DNA from: Dactylosporangium sucinum
GTDB lineage: Bacteria > Actinomycetota > Actinomycetes > Mycobacteriales > Micromonosporaceae
Assembly: GCF_014647515.1 (NCBI RefSeq)
Contig: NZ_BMPI01000006.1
Span: 97,323-161,322 of the forward strand
Reading direction: 5' to 3'
Length of the DNA stretch: 64,000 nt
A model generated the notes under the pieces. It saw only the letters and a program-made list of their open reading frames with translations, had not been told where the DNA came from and ran no database searches. Shown in pieces: positions 17,036 through 26,573 of this stretch. A program made the translations under genes and the position numbers. The first letter of the stretch is position 1; each line of letters opens with the position of its first letter.

Positions 17036-18521
17036 ACGTCAGCAGGAGGGCGGCCGCCGCGCCGAGCAGGCACAGGACCGCGGTGATGAGGAAGATCTCG
17101 CGGTACTCCGTGCGCAGCGCATCCTGCAGGGCCGCCTTGTAGGCGTCCATCAGGCGGCGCTGCTCGTCGGCGGGCTGCCCGAACACCAGCGGGAACTGCA
17201 AGTTCGCGGTCAGCTCGTGGAAGCGGTGCAGGCCCCACGAGGTCAGCGCGGCGACCCCGACGAGCATGCCCATCATGCGGGCGACGACGACCGACGACGA
17301 CGCCACGCCGTGCTCCGCGGGCGGGGTGGCGCGCAGCACGACGCCGGAGAGCGGGGCGATGACGAGGCCCAGGCCGAAGCCGGCGATCACCAGGTACAGC
17401 TGGAGCGATGGCGATTCGAGGGCGCCCGCGATGAGGAAATAGCCGGCCGAGGCGACCAGCAGGCCGGCGACCGTCACCCACCGCTCGCCGATCCGCCCGG
17501 CCAGCCAGCCGCCGAGCACCGCGCCGACCGGCAGCGCGACCAGGAAGCGGGTCAGCACCAGCGTCGCGTCGATCCCCTGCTTGCCCAGCAGCGTCTGGGC
17601 GACCAGCTCGACGTCGACGAGCGTCACCATGAGCGCGGCGCCCGCGCAGAAGCTCGCGGCGAGCGCGCCGAGGAACGGCCGTTTCGCCACGCCGCTCAGG
17701 TCGATCAGCCGGTGTTCGGCGCGCAGCTCCCACAGCACGAACAGCGCGGCCACGACCAGCGCGCCGAGCAGCGCCCAGAGCCCCCACGGCGGCAGCACCG
17801 ACGTCTCCGGATCCGGGTTGTAGAGCCCGACCACGGCCGCGCCGAGGGCCAGCGCGAGGAGCGTTCCTCCGACGAGATCCGTTTTCCCCCGGTGTACCGC
17901 GGGTGCCTGCCTCGGCAGCGCCACCCACACGAGCACGATCGCGACGGCGACCAGCGGCAGGTTCAGCCAGAAGATGCCCCGCCAGCCGCCGAGCAGGGCC
18001 GCGACGCCGACACCGTAGAGCGGCCCGAGCACGCTGCCGAGCTCCTGCGCCGCGCCGACCGCGCCGAGCACGGTGGCCCGGCGCCGCTCGGCCCACAGGT
18101 CACCGGCGAGCGCGAGGGTCACCGGCAGCAGGGCGCCGCCCGCGAGCCCCTGGATCGTCCGGCCGGTCGTGAGCAGCCAGACCGAGTCGCCCGACGCCGC
18201 CGTGAGCACCGACCCGGCCGCGAACCCGGCCAGGCAGCCGACCAGCACCGGCCGCCGCCCGAACCGGTCGGAGAGCGAGCCGAGCAGCGGCATGCCGGCG
18301 ATGTACCCGAGCAGGAACCCGGTGACGACCGGCGTGACGCGCTCGAGCCGGTTGGCCGGGATGTGCAGGGAGTCGAGGATGTCGGTGAGCACACCCACGA
18401 CGACGTACGCGTCCAGCGCCGCGAGCAGCACCGTCGCGCCGCCGACCCCGATGGCGAGGCGCCGCTTGACGAACGGGGCCGGCTCGGTTGCGGCCGCGGC
18501 CGTGTCACTGCTGTGGAGCAC
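16992..18521 (-). CDS. P55/Rv1410c-like DHA2 family MFS transporter
   Basis: A 509-aa, roughly 14-helix major facilitator. Family marks include [47 protein letters not shown] and a long C-terminal cytoplasmic segment. Gene order and overlap with an LprG-like lipoprotein mirror the mycobacterial lprG-Rv1410c operon, whose products move triacylglycerides or lipoglycans to the outer cell envelope and affect drug tolerance. The start is a GTG overlapping the lprG-like gene by 17 bp, so coupled translation is likely. Confidence 0.85.
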   Translation of the reverse strand: MLHSSDTAAAATEPAPFVKRRLAIGVGGATVLLAALDAYVVVGVLTDILDSLHIPANRLERVTPVVTGFLLGYIAGMPLLGSLSDRFGRRPVLVGCLAGFAAGSVLTAASGDSVWLLTTGRTIQGLAGGALLPVTLALAGDLWAERRRATVLGAVGAAQELGSVLGPLYGVGVAALLGGWRGIFWLNLPLVAVAIVLVWVALPRQAPAVHRGKTDLVGGTLLALALGAAVVGLYNPDPETSVLPPWGLWALLGALVVAALFVLWELRAEHRLIDLSGVAKRPFLGALAASFCAGAALMVTLVDVELVAQTLLGKQGIDATLVLTRFLVALPVGAVLGGWLAGRIGERWVTVAGLLVASAGYFLIAGALESPSLQLYLVIAGFGLGLVIAPLSGVVLRATPPAEHGVASSSVVVARMMGMLVGVAALTSWGLHRFHELTANLQFPLVFGQPADEQRRLMDAYKAALQDALRTEYREIFLITAVLCLLGAAAALLLTFRGDRSPEPASRSR

Positions 18522-19230
18522 TGATGTTCACGGTCGCGTCGAACTCCTTGAACGTCACGGTGACCGTGCCGCCCTTCGCGTCGCCGACCGACGGCAGCTC
18601 GAACGTGGCCTTGAGGACCCGCTTGCCGTCCTTGGCGATCCACAGCTTGCCGGGGACGCTGCCGGTCACGCCGGGCACGATGTTGGAGAGGAACTCGGCC
18701 GGGAACTTGGCCGACACGCGGAGGGTCTCCTGCCCCTCGACCGACTCGGTGGCCTCGGTCTTGCCGTCGGTCGCGGTGGCGACGACCTTGGCGATGCCCT
18801 TGTCGGGGTTGAGGATGGCCGACGGGTCGTACACGGTCGCGGCGAGCGCGAGCGGCAGCTGCTGGTAGGGCCCGGTCGGCCCCTTGAGCCACACCGTCTG
18901 CCCGACGATCGTGAAGGCGAGCTCGGCGGTGGTGCCCATCTGCTCCACCTGCGCCGTGCCCTGCGCGCTGCCCTCCTTGGTCAGCACGCCTTCGGCCCGC
19001 TTGAGCGCGACGCCGGCGATCGTGCCGTCGGCGGTGATGAGGAACTTGGCCGACTTGATGCCCGCCATGGCCGTCGAGGCCTCTTGCAGCAGCCCGGCGG
19101 CGGCCGGCAGGTTGGGGTCGGCCTGGCCTTCCTTGTCGTCCTTCTTGCTGGAGCATCCGGCGAGGGCGACGACCAGCACCGCGAGGGCGGCGAGCAGGGC
19201 GGCACCGGGGCGGGTCTGGGAGCGGGACAT
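18505..19230 (-). CDS. lprG: LppX/LprA/LprF/LprG family lipoprotein
   Basis: A 241-aa exported lipoprotein. The signal peptide ends in the lipobox LAGC, with C26 acylated. The mature part shows the LppX_LprAFG fold pattern: [25 protein letters not shown]-like strands, [16 protein letters not shown] and [21 protein letters not shown]. Mycobacterial LprG carries lipids in a hydrophobic pocket and works with the transporter encoded next to it, which is also the neighbour here. The symbol is given by orthology of the pair and not by tested function. Confidence 0.85.
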   Translation of the reverse strand: MSRSQTRPGAALLAALAVLVVALAGCSSKKDDKEGQADPNLPAAAGLLQEASTAMAGIKSAKFLITADGTIAGVALKRAEGVLTKEGSAQGTAQVEQMGTTAELAFTIVGQTVWLKGPTGPYQQLPLALAATVYDPSAILNPDKGIAKVVATATDGKTEATESVEGQETLRVSAKFPAEFLSNIVPGVTGSVPGKLWIAKDGKRVLKATFELPSVGDAKGGTVTVTFKEFDATVNISAPQQ

Positions 19231-19299
19231 ACCGGCATGCTAGACGCCCGGCGGAAACCCCGCCTGAGCCGACGCTGAGCGGCGGGGGTCAGCGCGGGT

Positions 19300-20775
19300 T
19301 CAGCGGCCGGCCAGCAGCTCGGCCACCGCGCGGCCGGACGCGGCCGTGGCGCCGAACGTGGCGATGTGGATGTCGCCGCGCGGGTCGGCCGGGACGCCCA
19401 TCTCGACCACCACCGCGTCGGGGCGCACCGCCAGGGAGGCGCGCAGGGCGTCGGCCATCCAGGGGTACCGATGCGGATCCCGGACGACGAGCACCAGCGG
19501 CCGGCCGAGGGACGCCTCCAGCGCCGACGGCAGGGGCTCCTCCGACGACAGGCGGACGCCGGCGGTCTCCGGCAGCAGCTCGGCCAGCGGCGCGATCAGG
19601 CCCCACGGGGTCTCCGGCGCGATGGCGAAGTTGAGCTGGGGCTGGAACTCGATCACGTACGGGTTCGGGGCGACCGGGAACGCCGCGTCGGGGGCGGTGA
19701 TGCGCAGCGCACGGCGGGCCGCGGACAGGCCCAGCTCGGCCGCGCGCGGGTCGGGCGCGACCTTCGGGGCGGCGGCCGACCAGGCGGCCAGGCGGGCCAC
19801 CCGCGCGGCCGCGTCGGCCAGGCGCTCCTCGGGCAGGTCGCCCGAGCGCACGGCGGCGACGATCGCGTCGCGCAGCATCGTCGCCGTCGCCTCGTCGGCG
19901 TGGTCGCCGCCGACGCAGATGGCGTCGGCGCCCGCGGCCAGGGCCAGGACGGTCGCCCGGGCCAGGCCGAAGCGGTCGGAGATCGCGCGCATCTCGATGC
20001 CGTCGGTGACGATCAGGCCGTCGAAGCCCAGCTCGCCGCGCAGCAGGTCGGTCATGACGCGCCGGCTCAGGGTGGCCGGCAGGTCGGCGTCGATCGCCGG
20101 CACGCGCAGATGGGCGCTCATCACCGCCAGCACGCCGGCGTCGATCGCGGCGCGGAACGGCACCAGCTCGGTGGCCTCCAGGTCGGAGCGGCTGGCCTTG
20201 ATGATCGGCACGTCCAGGTGCGAGTCGACGCTGGTGTTGCCGTGGCCCGGGAAGTGCTTGGCGCAGGCGGCCACGCCGGCCTCCTGCAGGCCGATGATCC
20301 AGGCCGCGGTGTGCCGGGCGACCCGATCCGGCTCGGCGCCGAACGCGCGCGAGCCGATCACCGGGTTGTTCGGGTCCGAATTGACGTCGGCGTCGGGCGC
20401 GTAGTCGAACGTGATGCCCACCGACGCCAGGTCGCGGCCGATGTGGCCGGCGACCTCGCGGGTCAGCGCCGGGTCGTCGATCGCGCCGAGGGCGAGGTTG
20501 CCCGGCCAGGGGCTGCCGATGTGCGCGTCGACCCGGGTGACGTCGCCGGCCTCCTCGTCGATCGCGACGATCACATCGGGCTTCTCCGCCCGCAGCGCCG
20601 CCGTCAGCTCGGCGACCTGGTCGCGGTCGACGACGTTGCGGGCGAAGAGAGCAACGCCGCCCAGCCCTTCGGCGAGGCGGCGACGCAGCCACGGTGGTGG
20701 CTCCTTGCCCATGAATCCCGGCTGGAGCACGGCATCCGCCATGCCGGCCAGATCGGCCCCCGTACTTGCATCCAT
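19300..20775 (-). CDS. nagZ: GH3 beta-N-acetylhexosaminidase (NagZ type)
   Basis: A 491-aa glycoside hydrolase family 3 enzyme. The NagZ-specific catalytic loop KHFPGHGNTSVDSH (173-186) supplies the Asp184/His186 dyad, and VTDGIEM (256-262) holds the nucleophile D258. There is an extra C-terminal domain of about 150 aa. No signal peptide is visible, so it probably acts in the cytoplasm on GlcNAc-containing muropeptides or chitin fragments. GAAGGG precedes the ATG. No DasR-type operator was seen upstream. Confidence 0.93.
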   Translation of the reverse strand: MDASTGADLAGMADAVLQPGFMGKEPPPWLRRRLAEGLGGVALFARNVVDRDQVAELTAALRAEKPDVIVAIDEEAGDVTRVDAHIGSPWPGNLALGAIDDPALTREVAGHIGRDLASVGITFDYAPDADVNSDPNNPVIGSRAFGAEPDRVARHTAAWIIGLQEAGVAACAKHFPGHGNTSVDSHLDVPIIKASRSDLEATELVPFRAAIDAGVLAVMSAHLRVPAIDADLPATLSRRVMTDLLRGELGFDGLIVTDGIEMRAISDRFGLARATVLALAAGADAICVGGDHADEATATMLRDAIVAAVRSGDLPEERLADAAARVARLAAWSAAAPKVAPDPRAAELGLSAARRALRITAPDAAFPVAPNPYVIEFQPQLNFAIAPETPWGLIAPLAELLPETAGVRLSSEEPLPSALEASLGRPLVLVVRDPHRYPWMADALRASLAVRPDAVVVEMGVPADPRGDIHIATFGATAASGRAVAELLAGR

Positions 20776-20891
20776 GCGTGAACCACCCTTCGCACCTGGC
20801 GAGAATGGTCACATCACAGCTCAGTAATAGTCAAGAAACCTTCCAGTAGTCAGGACCCCCGCCGCGGGCCCGTCTCGCGCGACTGCGCAGG

Positions 20892-21356
20892 TCAGCCGTG
20901 CGGCCGGATGGTCCACACGACGGTCATCACCGTGGTCACGGCGCCGTCGGCGCGGGTGATCTCGATCGCCACGGGAAACTCCGGGCGCTCGCCGGCGGCG
21001 AGTTCGGCGAGCACCTCGTCCACGCCGCGGCCGAGCGTGGCGGTGGCGGTGACCGGGCCCCGGGCGAGCTTGTGATATGCGATGTCGGCACGCACGGCGA
21101 GCGGCGTGCCGAGCGACAGGTGCTGGCCGAACGCGGCCATCACGACGGCCCCGGAGGCGGTCTCGCCGAGGGCGAACAGCGCGCCGGCGTGCGGGCCGGC
21201 GACGTGGTTGTGCAGGCGTTCCTCGTCCGGCAGGGTGGCGACCGCCCGCACACCGCCGGCATCGAGCGTCACGTTCGTGATCTCGATGCCGACGGTTCGC
21301 GCGAACGGCACCGCCGAAATCAGTCCGGCGGCGAGCGCCGTGGCGTCAACGGTCAT
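20892..21356 (-). CDS. Hotdog-fold thioesterase-like protein (DUF4442 type)
   Basis: A 154-aa single-domain protein. LHNHVAGPHAGALFALGETASGAVVMAAFG is the hotdog helix and catalytic segment of the DUF4442/PaaI-like group, followed by strands ADIAYHKLARGPVTATATLG. Acyl-CoA thioester hydrolysis is expected from the family, but the substrate is unknown. It stands alone between nagZ and a membrane-protein gene. Confidence 0.78.
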   Translation of the reverse strand: MTVDATALAAGLISAVPFARTVGIEITNVTLDAGGVRAVATLPDEERLHNHVAGPHAGALFALGETASGAVVMAAFGQHLSLGTPLAVRADIAYHKLARGPVTATATLGRGVDEVLAELAAGERPEFPVAIEITRADGAVTTVMTVVWTIRPHG

Positions 21357-21383
21357 GCCGGCATGTTACCGGCGGGTAGCAAT

Positions 21384-22520
21384 CTACGTGAACAGCTCGC
21401 CGATCGCCTTCACGATGTTGACGTAGAAGTTGCCCTCGATCGCCCGGAAGATCTCGAACTTCTCGTGCGGCTCGCCGAAGAACGGCCGGAGCGTCCAGGC
21501 GAGCTGGGTGCCGACGAACCCGAACAGCAGGATCCAGACGTTGAGCAGGGCCATGCTGGCCGGGCGCTCGCCGGGTGCGAGCTCCTGCTGGGCCGCCGGG
21601 CGCGGCATCGGCCGCGGGGCCGGGCCGGGCACCGGGTAGGCCAGCCGGCCGTCCGGCATCAACACCGGCTGGGCCGGCATCGGATACGGCGGCAGGACCG
21701 GCGTCGCCTGCTGCGGCACCGGCGATACCGGAACCGCGGACACCGGCGCGATGGTGGCCGTCGGCCTGACGCCCGTCCCGTTGGGGCCGGCCGCCGGCGG
21801 GGCGACCGGCGCGGCGAGGCCGGGCACCGCCGAGACCGGCTTCGGCAGGTCCGCCGCCTCCGGCCCGTCGTCGTCCGCCTCGTCGGCGGCCGCCGCGGCC
21901 GCCTGGTCCGCCGCGGCCAGTTCAGCCAGCGCGAGCGCCTCCGCCCGCTCGCGCTCGGCCTGCTCCGCCCGCGCCTGCTCCTCGCGCTCGCGCCGCCGCG
22001 CGGCCGCCAGCGCCGCCGTCTGCTCGTTGAGCGTCCGCATGCCGCCGGTCAGGAACCGGAGGCCGACGAACGCCGCGAGCGTCAGGATGCCCACGTTCAG
22101 GATCTTGAAGAACGAGTAGCTGTACGCCGTGATCAGGAAGAACAGACTGATCGGCGCGAACGCCAGCGTCAGCACGGACGTGACGGTGATCGTCACCATG
22201 ACCAGTGCCAGCGCCTGCCGTACCTGCAACCGCGCACCGAACACGAGATTGAACAGGTACAGCGTGGGCAGGCAGATGGCCAGCGTCGTCAGGAACAGCA
22301 GCGGCAGCTTGACCGCCGACACCCCCGCCTGCAGCACGCTGTTGGAGGCGCCGAGCACCGCTCCGTAGCAGGCCAGTGCCACCACGGAGCTGTACAGCAT
22401 CTGTCGTGTGAGTCTGCCGAGATCGCGCTCTTCGCCGATCTGCCGCCAGATGGAGTCCCGGTCACGCAGAATCCGCTCGATGATGAGCAGTCCGCTGCCG
22501 GCTTCGCCATGTGTTGCCAT
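21384..22520 (-). CDS. Multi-pass membrane protein with coiled-coil and Pro-rich central region
   Basis: A 378-aa protein. Residues 1-45 are hydrophilic (ERILRDRDSIWRQIGEERDL). Four or five membrane segments span about 46-160. An Arg/Glu/Ala coiled coil follows (about 165-215, EQTAALAAARRREREEQ), then a Pro/Ala-rich stretch (about 225-310) and a last membrane segment near LLNVWILLFGFVGTQLAWTLRPFFGEP. Similar proteins in databases are sometimes called actin-binding WH2 proteins, a label with no support here. Function unknown; possibly a scaffold in the membrane. Confidence 0.65.
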   Translation of the reverse strand: MATHGEAGSGLLIIERILRDRDSIWRQIGEERDLGRLTRQMLYSSVVALACYGAVLGASNSVLQAGVSAVKLPLLFLTTLAICLPTLYLFNLVFGARLQVRQALALVMVTITVTSVLTLAFAPISLFFLITAYSYSFFKILNVGILTLAAFVGLRFLTGGMRTLNEQTAALAAARRREREEQARAEQAERERAEALALAELAAADQAAAAAADEADDDGPEAADLPKPVSAVPGLAAPVAPPAAGPNGTGVRPTATIAPVSAVPVSPVPQQATPVLPPYPMPAQPVLMPDGRLAYPVPGPAPRPMPRPAAQQELAPGERPASMALLNVWILLFGFVGTQLAWTLRPFFGEPHEKFEIFRAIEGNFYVNIVKAIGELFT

Positions 22521-22575
22521 CGGAGCTTCCCCCTACTCCGTCGAAGTTGGCGGCAGGCTATGCGACGCGCATCAC

Positions 22576-23904
22576 TCAGCGCCACCCCACGTCGATGCGT
22601 TGTCCTCTTTCGTCGAAAAAGTGCAGAGCCTCCATCCGCACGGCCACCGTCAATGGGTGACCATGCGTGACCGCCGGATACGGCGCGAGTCGCACCGCCA
22701 GCTCGGCCGGGCGGCGGTGGTGCCGGCCGGGGTCGCTCAGCACGCTCTCCCGCTGGGCCGTGCGGCGCTGGCCGCCGCGGCCGTTGACGCCGGCGCCGAC
22801 GAGCTCCACCTCGTCCGAGCCGCCGCCGCGGCCGGTGAGCTTGCTGACGAACCGGCGCAGGCCGCCGCCGTTGATCGGCACGTCCGTCGGCGGCTTGCCG
22901 ATCTCGTCGACGATGACCGCCGTGGCGCCGATGTCGAGGAAGGCCAGCGACTCGTGGCCGTGGTGCTCGAGGTACCGGATGCGCCCCCGCAGCACGTCGC
23001 CGGACGTGGTGTCGGGCACCGGCGTCAGGGCCTCGGCCCGCACGCCGATCACGATGCGCTCGCCGTGGAAGTGCGCGACCTGGCGCGAGCGCAGGTCGTT
23101 CCACGGCAGGTGCAGCACCTGGTCGCCCATGTGCAGCGCGATGTGCCGGTCGAGGTGCACGTAGACCTCGGCCTCCAGCAGGTTCATGCGCGGGCTGCCG
23201 AGGAAGGCGGCGACGTAGAGGGTGGCCGGGCGCCCGTACACCTGCGTCGGGGTCCCGACGTCCTGCAGGACGCCCTTGCGGAGGATCGCGACCCGGTCGG
23301 CCATGGTCAACGCCTCGGCCTGGTCGTGGGTCACGTAGATCGTGGTGACGCCGAGCTCCCGCACCAGGCCGGAGATCTCGGCCCGCAGCTCGGCGCGCAG
23401 GCCACTGTCCAGGTTGGACAGCGGCTCGTCCATGAGGAAGAGCTTCGGCCGGCGCACGATGGCCCGGCCCATCGCGACGCGCTGGCGCTGGCCACCGGAG
23501 AGCTGCCCGGGCTTGCGGGCCAGCACGTCGCCGATGCCCAGCGCGCTCGCGACCTCGGCGACCTGCTCGGCCCGCGGCTGCGGCTCGACGCCGGACAGCC
23601 GGAGGGGGAAGCCGATGTTCTCGCCGACGGTCATGTGCGGGTAGAGGGCGAAGTCCTGGAAGACCATCGCGACGCCCCGTTCCCGCGGCGGGAGGTCGTT
23701 GGCCAGCTCACCGTCCATGATGATGGCACCGGAGGTGGGGTCCTCCAGGCCGGCCACCATGCGCAGCAGCGTCGACTTGCCGCAGCCACTGGGACCCAGG
23801 AGCACCATGAACTCGCCCTGTCCCACGTCAAGATTCACACGGTCGACAGCTACGGTGCCGTCGGCGAACACCTTCATCACATCTTTGAGCGCGACGGTAG
23901 CCAC
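22576..23904 (-). CDS. ABC transporter ATP-binding protein, MsiK/UgpC/MalK type
   Basis: A 442-aa ATPase of the sugar-importer CUT1 class: Walker A GPSGCGKST, Q-loop FQDFALYPHMTV, signature LSGGQRQRVAMGRAI, Walker B LFLMDEPLSNLD and the H-loop YVTHDQAEA, then a C-terminal regulatory OB domain that is longer than usual. No permease or binding protein is adjacent, as for MsiK of Streptomyces, which serves several sugar importers; sharing is inferred. The GTG at 23904 is preferred over the one at 23910 because GGAGG lies 5 nt before it. Confidence 0.85.
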   Translation of the reverse strand: MATVALKDVMKVFADGTVAVDRVNLDVGQGEFMVLLGPSGCGKSTLLRMVAGLEDPTSGAIIMDGELANDLPPRERGVAMVFQDFALYPHMTVGENIGFPLRLSGVEPQPRAEQVAEVASALGIGDVLARKPGQLSGGQRQRVAMGRAIVRRPKLFLMDEPLSNLDSGLRAELRAEISGLVRELGVTTIYVTHDQAEALTMADRVAILRKGVLQDVGTPTQVYGRPATLYVAAFLGSPRMNLLEAEVYVHLDRHIALHMGDQVLHLPWNDLRSRQVAHFHGERIVIGVRAEALTPVPDTTSGDVLRGRIRYLEHHGHESLAFLDIGATAVIVDEIGKPPTDVPINGGGLRRFVSKLTGRGGGSDEVELVGAGVNGRGGQRRTAQRESVLSDPGRHHRRPAELAVRLAPYPAVTHGHPLTVAVRMEALHFFDERGQRIDVGWR

Positions 23905-24064
23905 CGTCACCTCCGCCCCAGGTCAGCAGATCGCGGATCAACCAGTTACCCCGAGTCAAGTACTGTGATGGGGCGCACGCAAGTTGGTCCATCGGGTAAA
24001 TGACCAGTGTTCGGCGTGTTACCGCGCAATCACGGTTAGGGAACCTGCCAGTTCATCCCGATGA

Positions 24065-24859
24065 TCAGGATGCCTGGAAGTTCACCGTCACCGATGTGTA
24101 ACCGAGCGCGGCGAGGAACTGCTGGAGCATCTTGCGCGTGTTCTCCTCGGCCCGTTTACCCAGGCCAGCATCCTTGGCGGCGTCGCCGATCTTCTGCTCG
24201 GCGAGCCGGTAGACCTCCTGCAGGCGATTCGGGTCCGAACTGAAGACGTCGCCGATGCGGTTGAAGACGCCACGCTCCTCGGAGTACACGTAGCTTCGCT
24301 CATTGTTGATGCGCACGGGACGCAGCTGCGGCGCCGGCAGCGTGATCTCCGCGGAGCGCCGGTCCTCGGACTCCTTGACCGCGCCCTGGCCGATGCTGGC
24401 GAAGTCGACGTAGACCTCGACCGACCCGGCCGCGACGAACAGGATCCGCTCGTTGAGCAGGAAGTCCGGGATGTACTTGCGGTCCTTCTGCACGTCGACG
24501 ATGACCTCGAAGTTGCCCTCGGCGGCCACGAACTGGCTGAGGTCCTGCACCGACTTGAGCAGCGCCGGGCCGCTGCGGTCGGTCTGCTCCTGGGCGAACG
24601 GGTTCTTCAGGTCGGGGAACAGCCCCACCGTCTTGGCGCCGAGCACGAGGGCGACGACGAGGCCGATGGTGGCGACGAGCCAGAACAGCCCGCGCATGGC
24701 CCCGCCGCCCTGCTTCACGGGGACGACGACGGGCTCGGGGTTGGGCCGGGGGTCGAGCGTGTCGCCGATCTGCGGGCCGGTGATTTCGGGGTATTCGGAG
24801 GTCTTGGGGTCCTTCGGCTCCTCAGAGGAGAGGACCTTGTCGTCGTCGCTGCGGGCCAT
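24065..24859 (-). CDS. DUF4230 family membrane-anchored protein
   Basis: A 264-aa protein. Its acidic N-terminal 55 residues are followed by one membrane segment (MRGLFWLVATIGLVVALVLGA) and an extracellular DUF4230 domain (VQDLSQFVAAEGNFEVIVDVQKD, EVYVDFASIGQ). Function is unknown in all species. The ATG at 24859 is taken because GAGGAG lies 8 nt upstream; a GTG three codons earlier would place the ribosome site too close. Confidence 0.8.
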   Translation of the reverse strand: MARSDDDKVLSSEEPKDPKTSEYPEITGPQIGDTLDPRPNPEPVVVPVKQGGGAMRGLFWLVATIGLVVALVLGAKTVGLFPDLKNPFAQEQTDRSGPALLKSVQDLSQFVAAEGNFEVIVDVQKDRKYIPDFLLNERILFVAAGSVEVYVDFASIGQGAVKESEDRRSAEITLPAPQLRPVRINNERSYVYSEERGVFNRIGDVFSSDPNRLQEVYRLAEQKIGDAAKDAGLGKRAEENTRKMLQQFLAALGYTSVTVNFQAS

Positions 24860-24941
24860 GCTCGCCACTCCTCGGGGAGGATCTTCTCCCTATCAAGGTA
24901 AGGCGCACCGCAAAACGTCGCGAGTCGATCTCAGCGCGTGT

Positions 24942-26108
24942 TCAGGCAAAGGCGGCGATGCCCGTCAGCTTCTGCCCGATGACCAGCTGATGGATCTCCG
25001 AGGTGCCCTCGTACGTGAGCACCGTCTCAAGGTTGGCGGCGTGGCGCATGACCGGATACTCGGCGCTGATCCCGTTGGCGCCGAGGATCGTGCGGCACTG
25101 CCGGGCGATCGCCAGGGCCTCCCGCACGTTGTTGAGCTTGCCCACGCTGACCTGCTCCGGGCTCAGCTCGCCCCGGTCGGCCCGGCGCCCGAGGTGCAGC
25201 GCGAGCAGGTAGCCCTTCTGCAGCTCGACCGCGGCGTCGGCGAGCTTGGCCTGGGTCAGCTGGAACCCGGCGATCGGCCGGCCGAACTGCTCCCGCGAGC
25301 CGGCGTAGTCCAGCGCCGTGTGCAGGCTGTCGCGGGCGGCGCCGAGCGCGCCCCACACGATCCCGTACCGCGCCTCGGTCAGGCACGACAGCGGCGCCTT
25401 CAGCCCGCGCGCGAGGGGCAGCTGGGCGCTCGCCGGGAGCCGGACGCCGTCGAGCACGATCTCGCCGGTGCACGAGGCGCGCAGCGACAGCTTGTGGTGC
25501 ACCTCGCGGGCCGTCACGCCGGGCGTGTGCATCGGCACCGCGAAGCCGCTGATCCCCTCCTCGGTGCGGGCCCAGATCACCCCGACGTCGGCGACCGGCG
25601 CGTTGGTGATCCACATCTTCCCGCCGTCGAGGATCCAGTCGTCGCCGTCGCGGCGGGCCCGGGTCTTCATCGAGGCGGGGTCGGAGCCGTGGTCGGGCTC
25701 GGTCAGCCCGAAGCAGCCGATCGCCTCGCCGGCCGCCATCCGGGGCAGCCACTCGTCCTTCTGCTCATCCGACCCGTACTTCCAGATGGCGAACATCGCC
25801 AGCGAGCCCTGCACCGACACGAGGCTGCGCACGCCCGAGTCGCCGGCCTCCAGCTCGAGGCAGGCGAGCCCGTAGGCGACGGCGCTCGCGCCGGCGCACC
25901 CGTAGCCGTGCAGGTGCATGCCGAGCAGCCCCACCTTGGCGAGCTCCAGCGCCAGGTCGCGGACGGGCACCCGCCCCTGCTCGTACCACTCGACGACGCC
26001 GGGCCGGACGTGGTCGTCCACGACCCGCCGCACCACCCCGCGGATGGCGAGCTCCTCCTCGGAGTGCAGGGCGTCGACGTCGATGAGGTCCAGCGGTCGC
26101 GTGGTCAC
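24942..26108 (-). CDS. Acyl-CoA dehydrogenase, glutaryl-CoA dehydrogenase-like
   Basis: A 388-aa flavoprotein with IGCFGLTEPDHGSDPASMKTRA (FAD/substrate loop), KMWITNAPVADVGVIWART and C-terminal LTYEGTSEIHQLVIGQKLTG. E367 is in the catalytic position used by glutaryl-CoA and short-chain dehydrogenases. Oxidation of glutaryl-CoA or a branched short-chain acyl-CoA is likely; an electron-transfer flavoprotein would be the acceptor. The start is a GTG. It stands alone, with no CoA-transferase or regulator nearby to fix the substrate. Confidence 0.88.
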   Translation of the reverse strand: MTTRPLDLIDVDALHSEEELAIRGVVRRVVDDHVRPGVVEWYEQGRVPVRDLALELAKVGLLGMHLHGYGCAGASAVAYGLACLELEAGDSGVRSLVSVQGSLAMFAIWKYGSDEQKDEWLPRMAAGEAIGCFGLTEPDHGSDPASMKTRARRDGDDWILDGGKMWITNAPVADVGVIWARTEEGISGFAVPMHTPGVTAREVHHKLSLRASCTGEIVLDGVRLPASAQLPLARGLKAPLSCLTEARYGIVWGALGAARDSLHTALDYAGSREQFGRPIAGFQLTQAKLADAAVELQKGYLLALHLGRRADRGELSPEQVSVGKLNNVREALAIARQCRTILGANGISAEYPVMRHAANLETVLTYEGTSEIHQLVIGQKLTGIAAFA

Positions 26109-26135
26109 CCGAACAGCTTAAGCACCGTTCAACCC

Positions 26136-26195
26136 AGGGCCTGCCGCATGGGTGGGCCGCCGCCGCAGCCCGGCCGCACCTCTGCGGCAGGCCCT
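26136..26195 (-). terminator. Long hairpin between the ParB-like small gene and the acyl-CoA dehydrogenase gene
   Basis: AGGGCCTGCCGCA (26136-26148) and TGCGGCAGGCCCT (26183-26195) are perfect complements. A second GC palindrome (GGGCCCGGGCCCC) follows. It lies about 20 bp after the stop of the small minus-strand gene and probably ends that transcript. Confidence 0.6.
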
Positions 26196-26215
26196 CGGGG
26201 GCCCGGGCCCCGGGC

Positions 26216-26506
26216 CTAGGCCTGTAAGACCCGGGCGTGGATCGACGTGCGTTGCTGTAGCGCCGCCCGCAGCGCCCGGTGCAGACCGTCCTCCAGGTAG
26301 AGGCCGCCCTCCCACTGCACCACGTGCGGGAACAGGTCGCCGTAGAACGTCGAGTCCTCGGCCAGCAGCTTGTCCAGTGCGAGCTCGCGCTTGGTGGTGA
26401 TGAGCTGGTCGAGCCGCACCGGCCGCGGCGGGATCTCGGACCACTGTTTCAGCGTCAGCCCATGCTCCGGATAAGGCCGACCGTCGCGGACCGCCTTGAA
26501 GATCAT
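26216..26506 (-). CDS. Conserved 96-aa actinobacterial protein with ParB-like segments
   Basis: The sequence KQWSEIPPRPVRLDQLITTKRELALDKLL, then HVVQWEGGLYLEDGLHRALRAALQQR, recalls the N-terminal ParB-like nuclease fold, whose DGxHR turn is here DGLHRALRA. Databases often call such proteins VapB-type antitoxins, but no toxin gene adjoins it and no DNA-binding motif is obvious. It is highly conserved in actinobacteria, which suggests a housekeeping role. A G-rich ribosome site precedes the ATG. Confidence 0.65.
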   Translation of the reverse strand: MIFKAVRDGRPYPEHGLTLKQWSEIPPRPVRLDQLITTKRELALDKLLAEDSTFYGDLFPHVVQWEGGLYLEDGLHRALRAALQQRTSIHARVLQA

Positions 26507-26573
26507 GAACGTTTCACCCCCCTGACCGTGCCAGGGTACCGACTAGGTGCGACAGTTCCGGCGCCCTCCGTGG

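Noticed and set aside
20776..20891. DasR operator upstream of nagZ
   Set aside because: Only a TGGTCA fragment is present; no palindromic TGGTCTAGACCA-like site here or upstream of the chitinase.
21384..22520. Actin-binding WH2 protein
   Set aside because: No WH2 motif is visible; the Pro-rich coiled-coil membrane protein only attracts that label by composition.
26216..26506. Toxin-antitoxin module (VapB label)
   Set aside because: No PIN-domain toxin next to it and no AbrB or ribbon-helix-helix motif; the sequence looks ParB-like.
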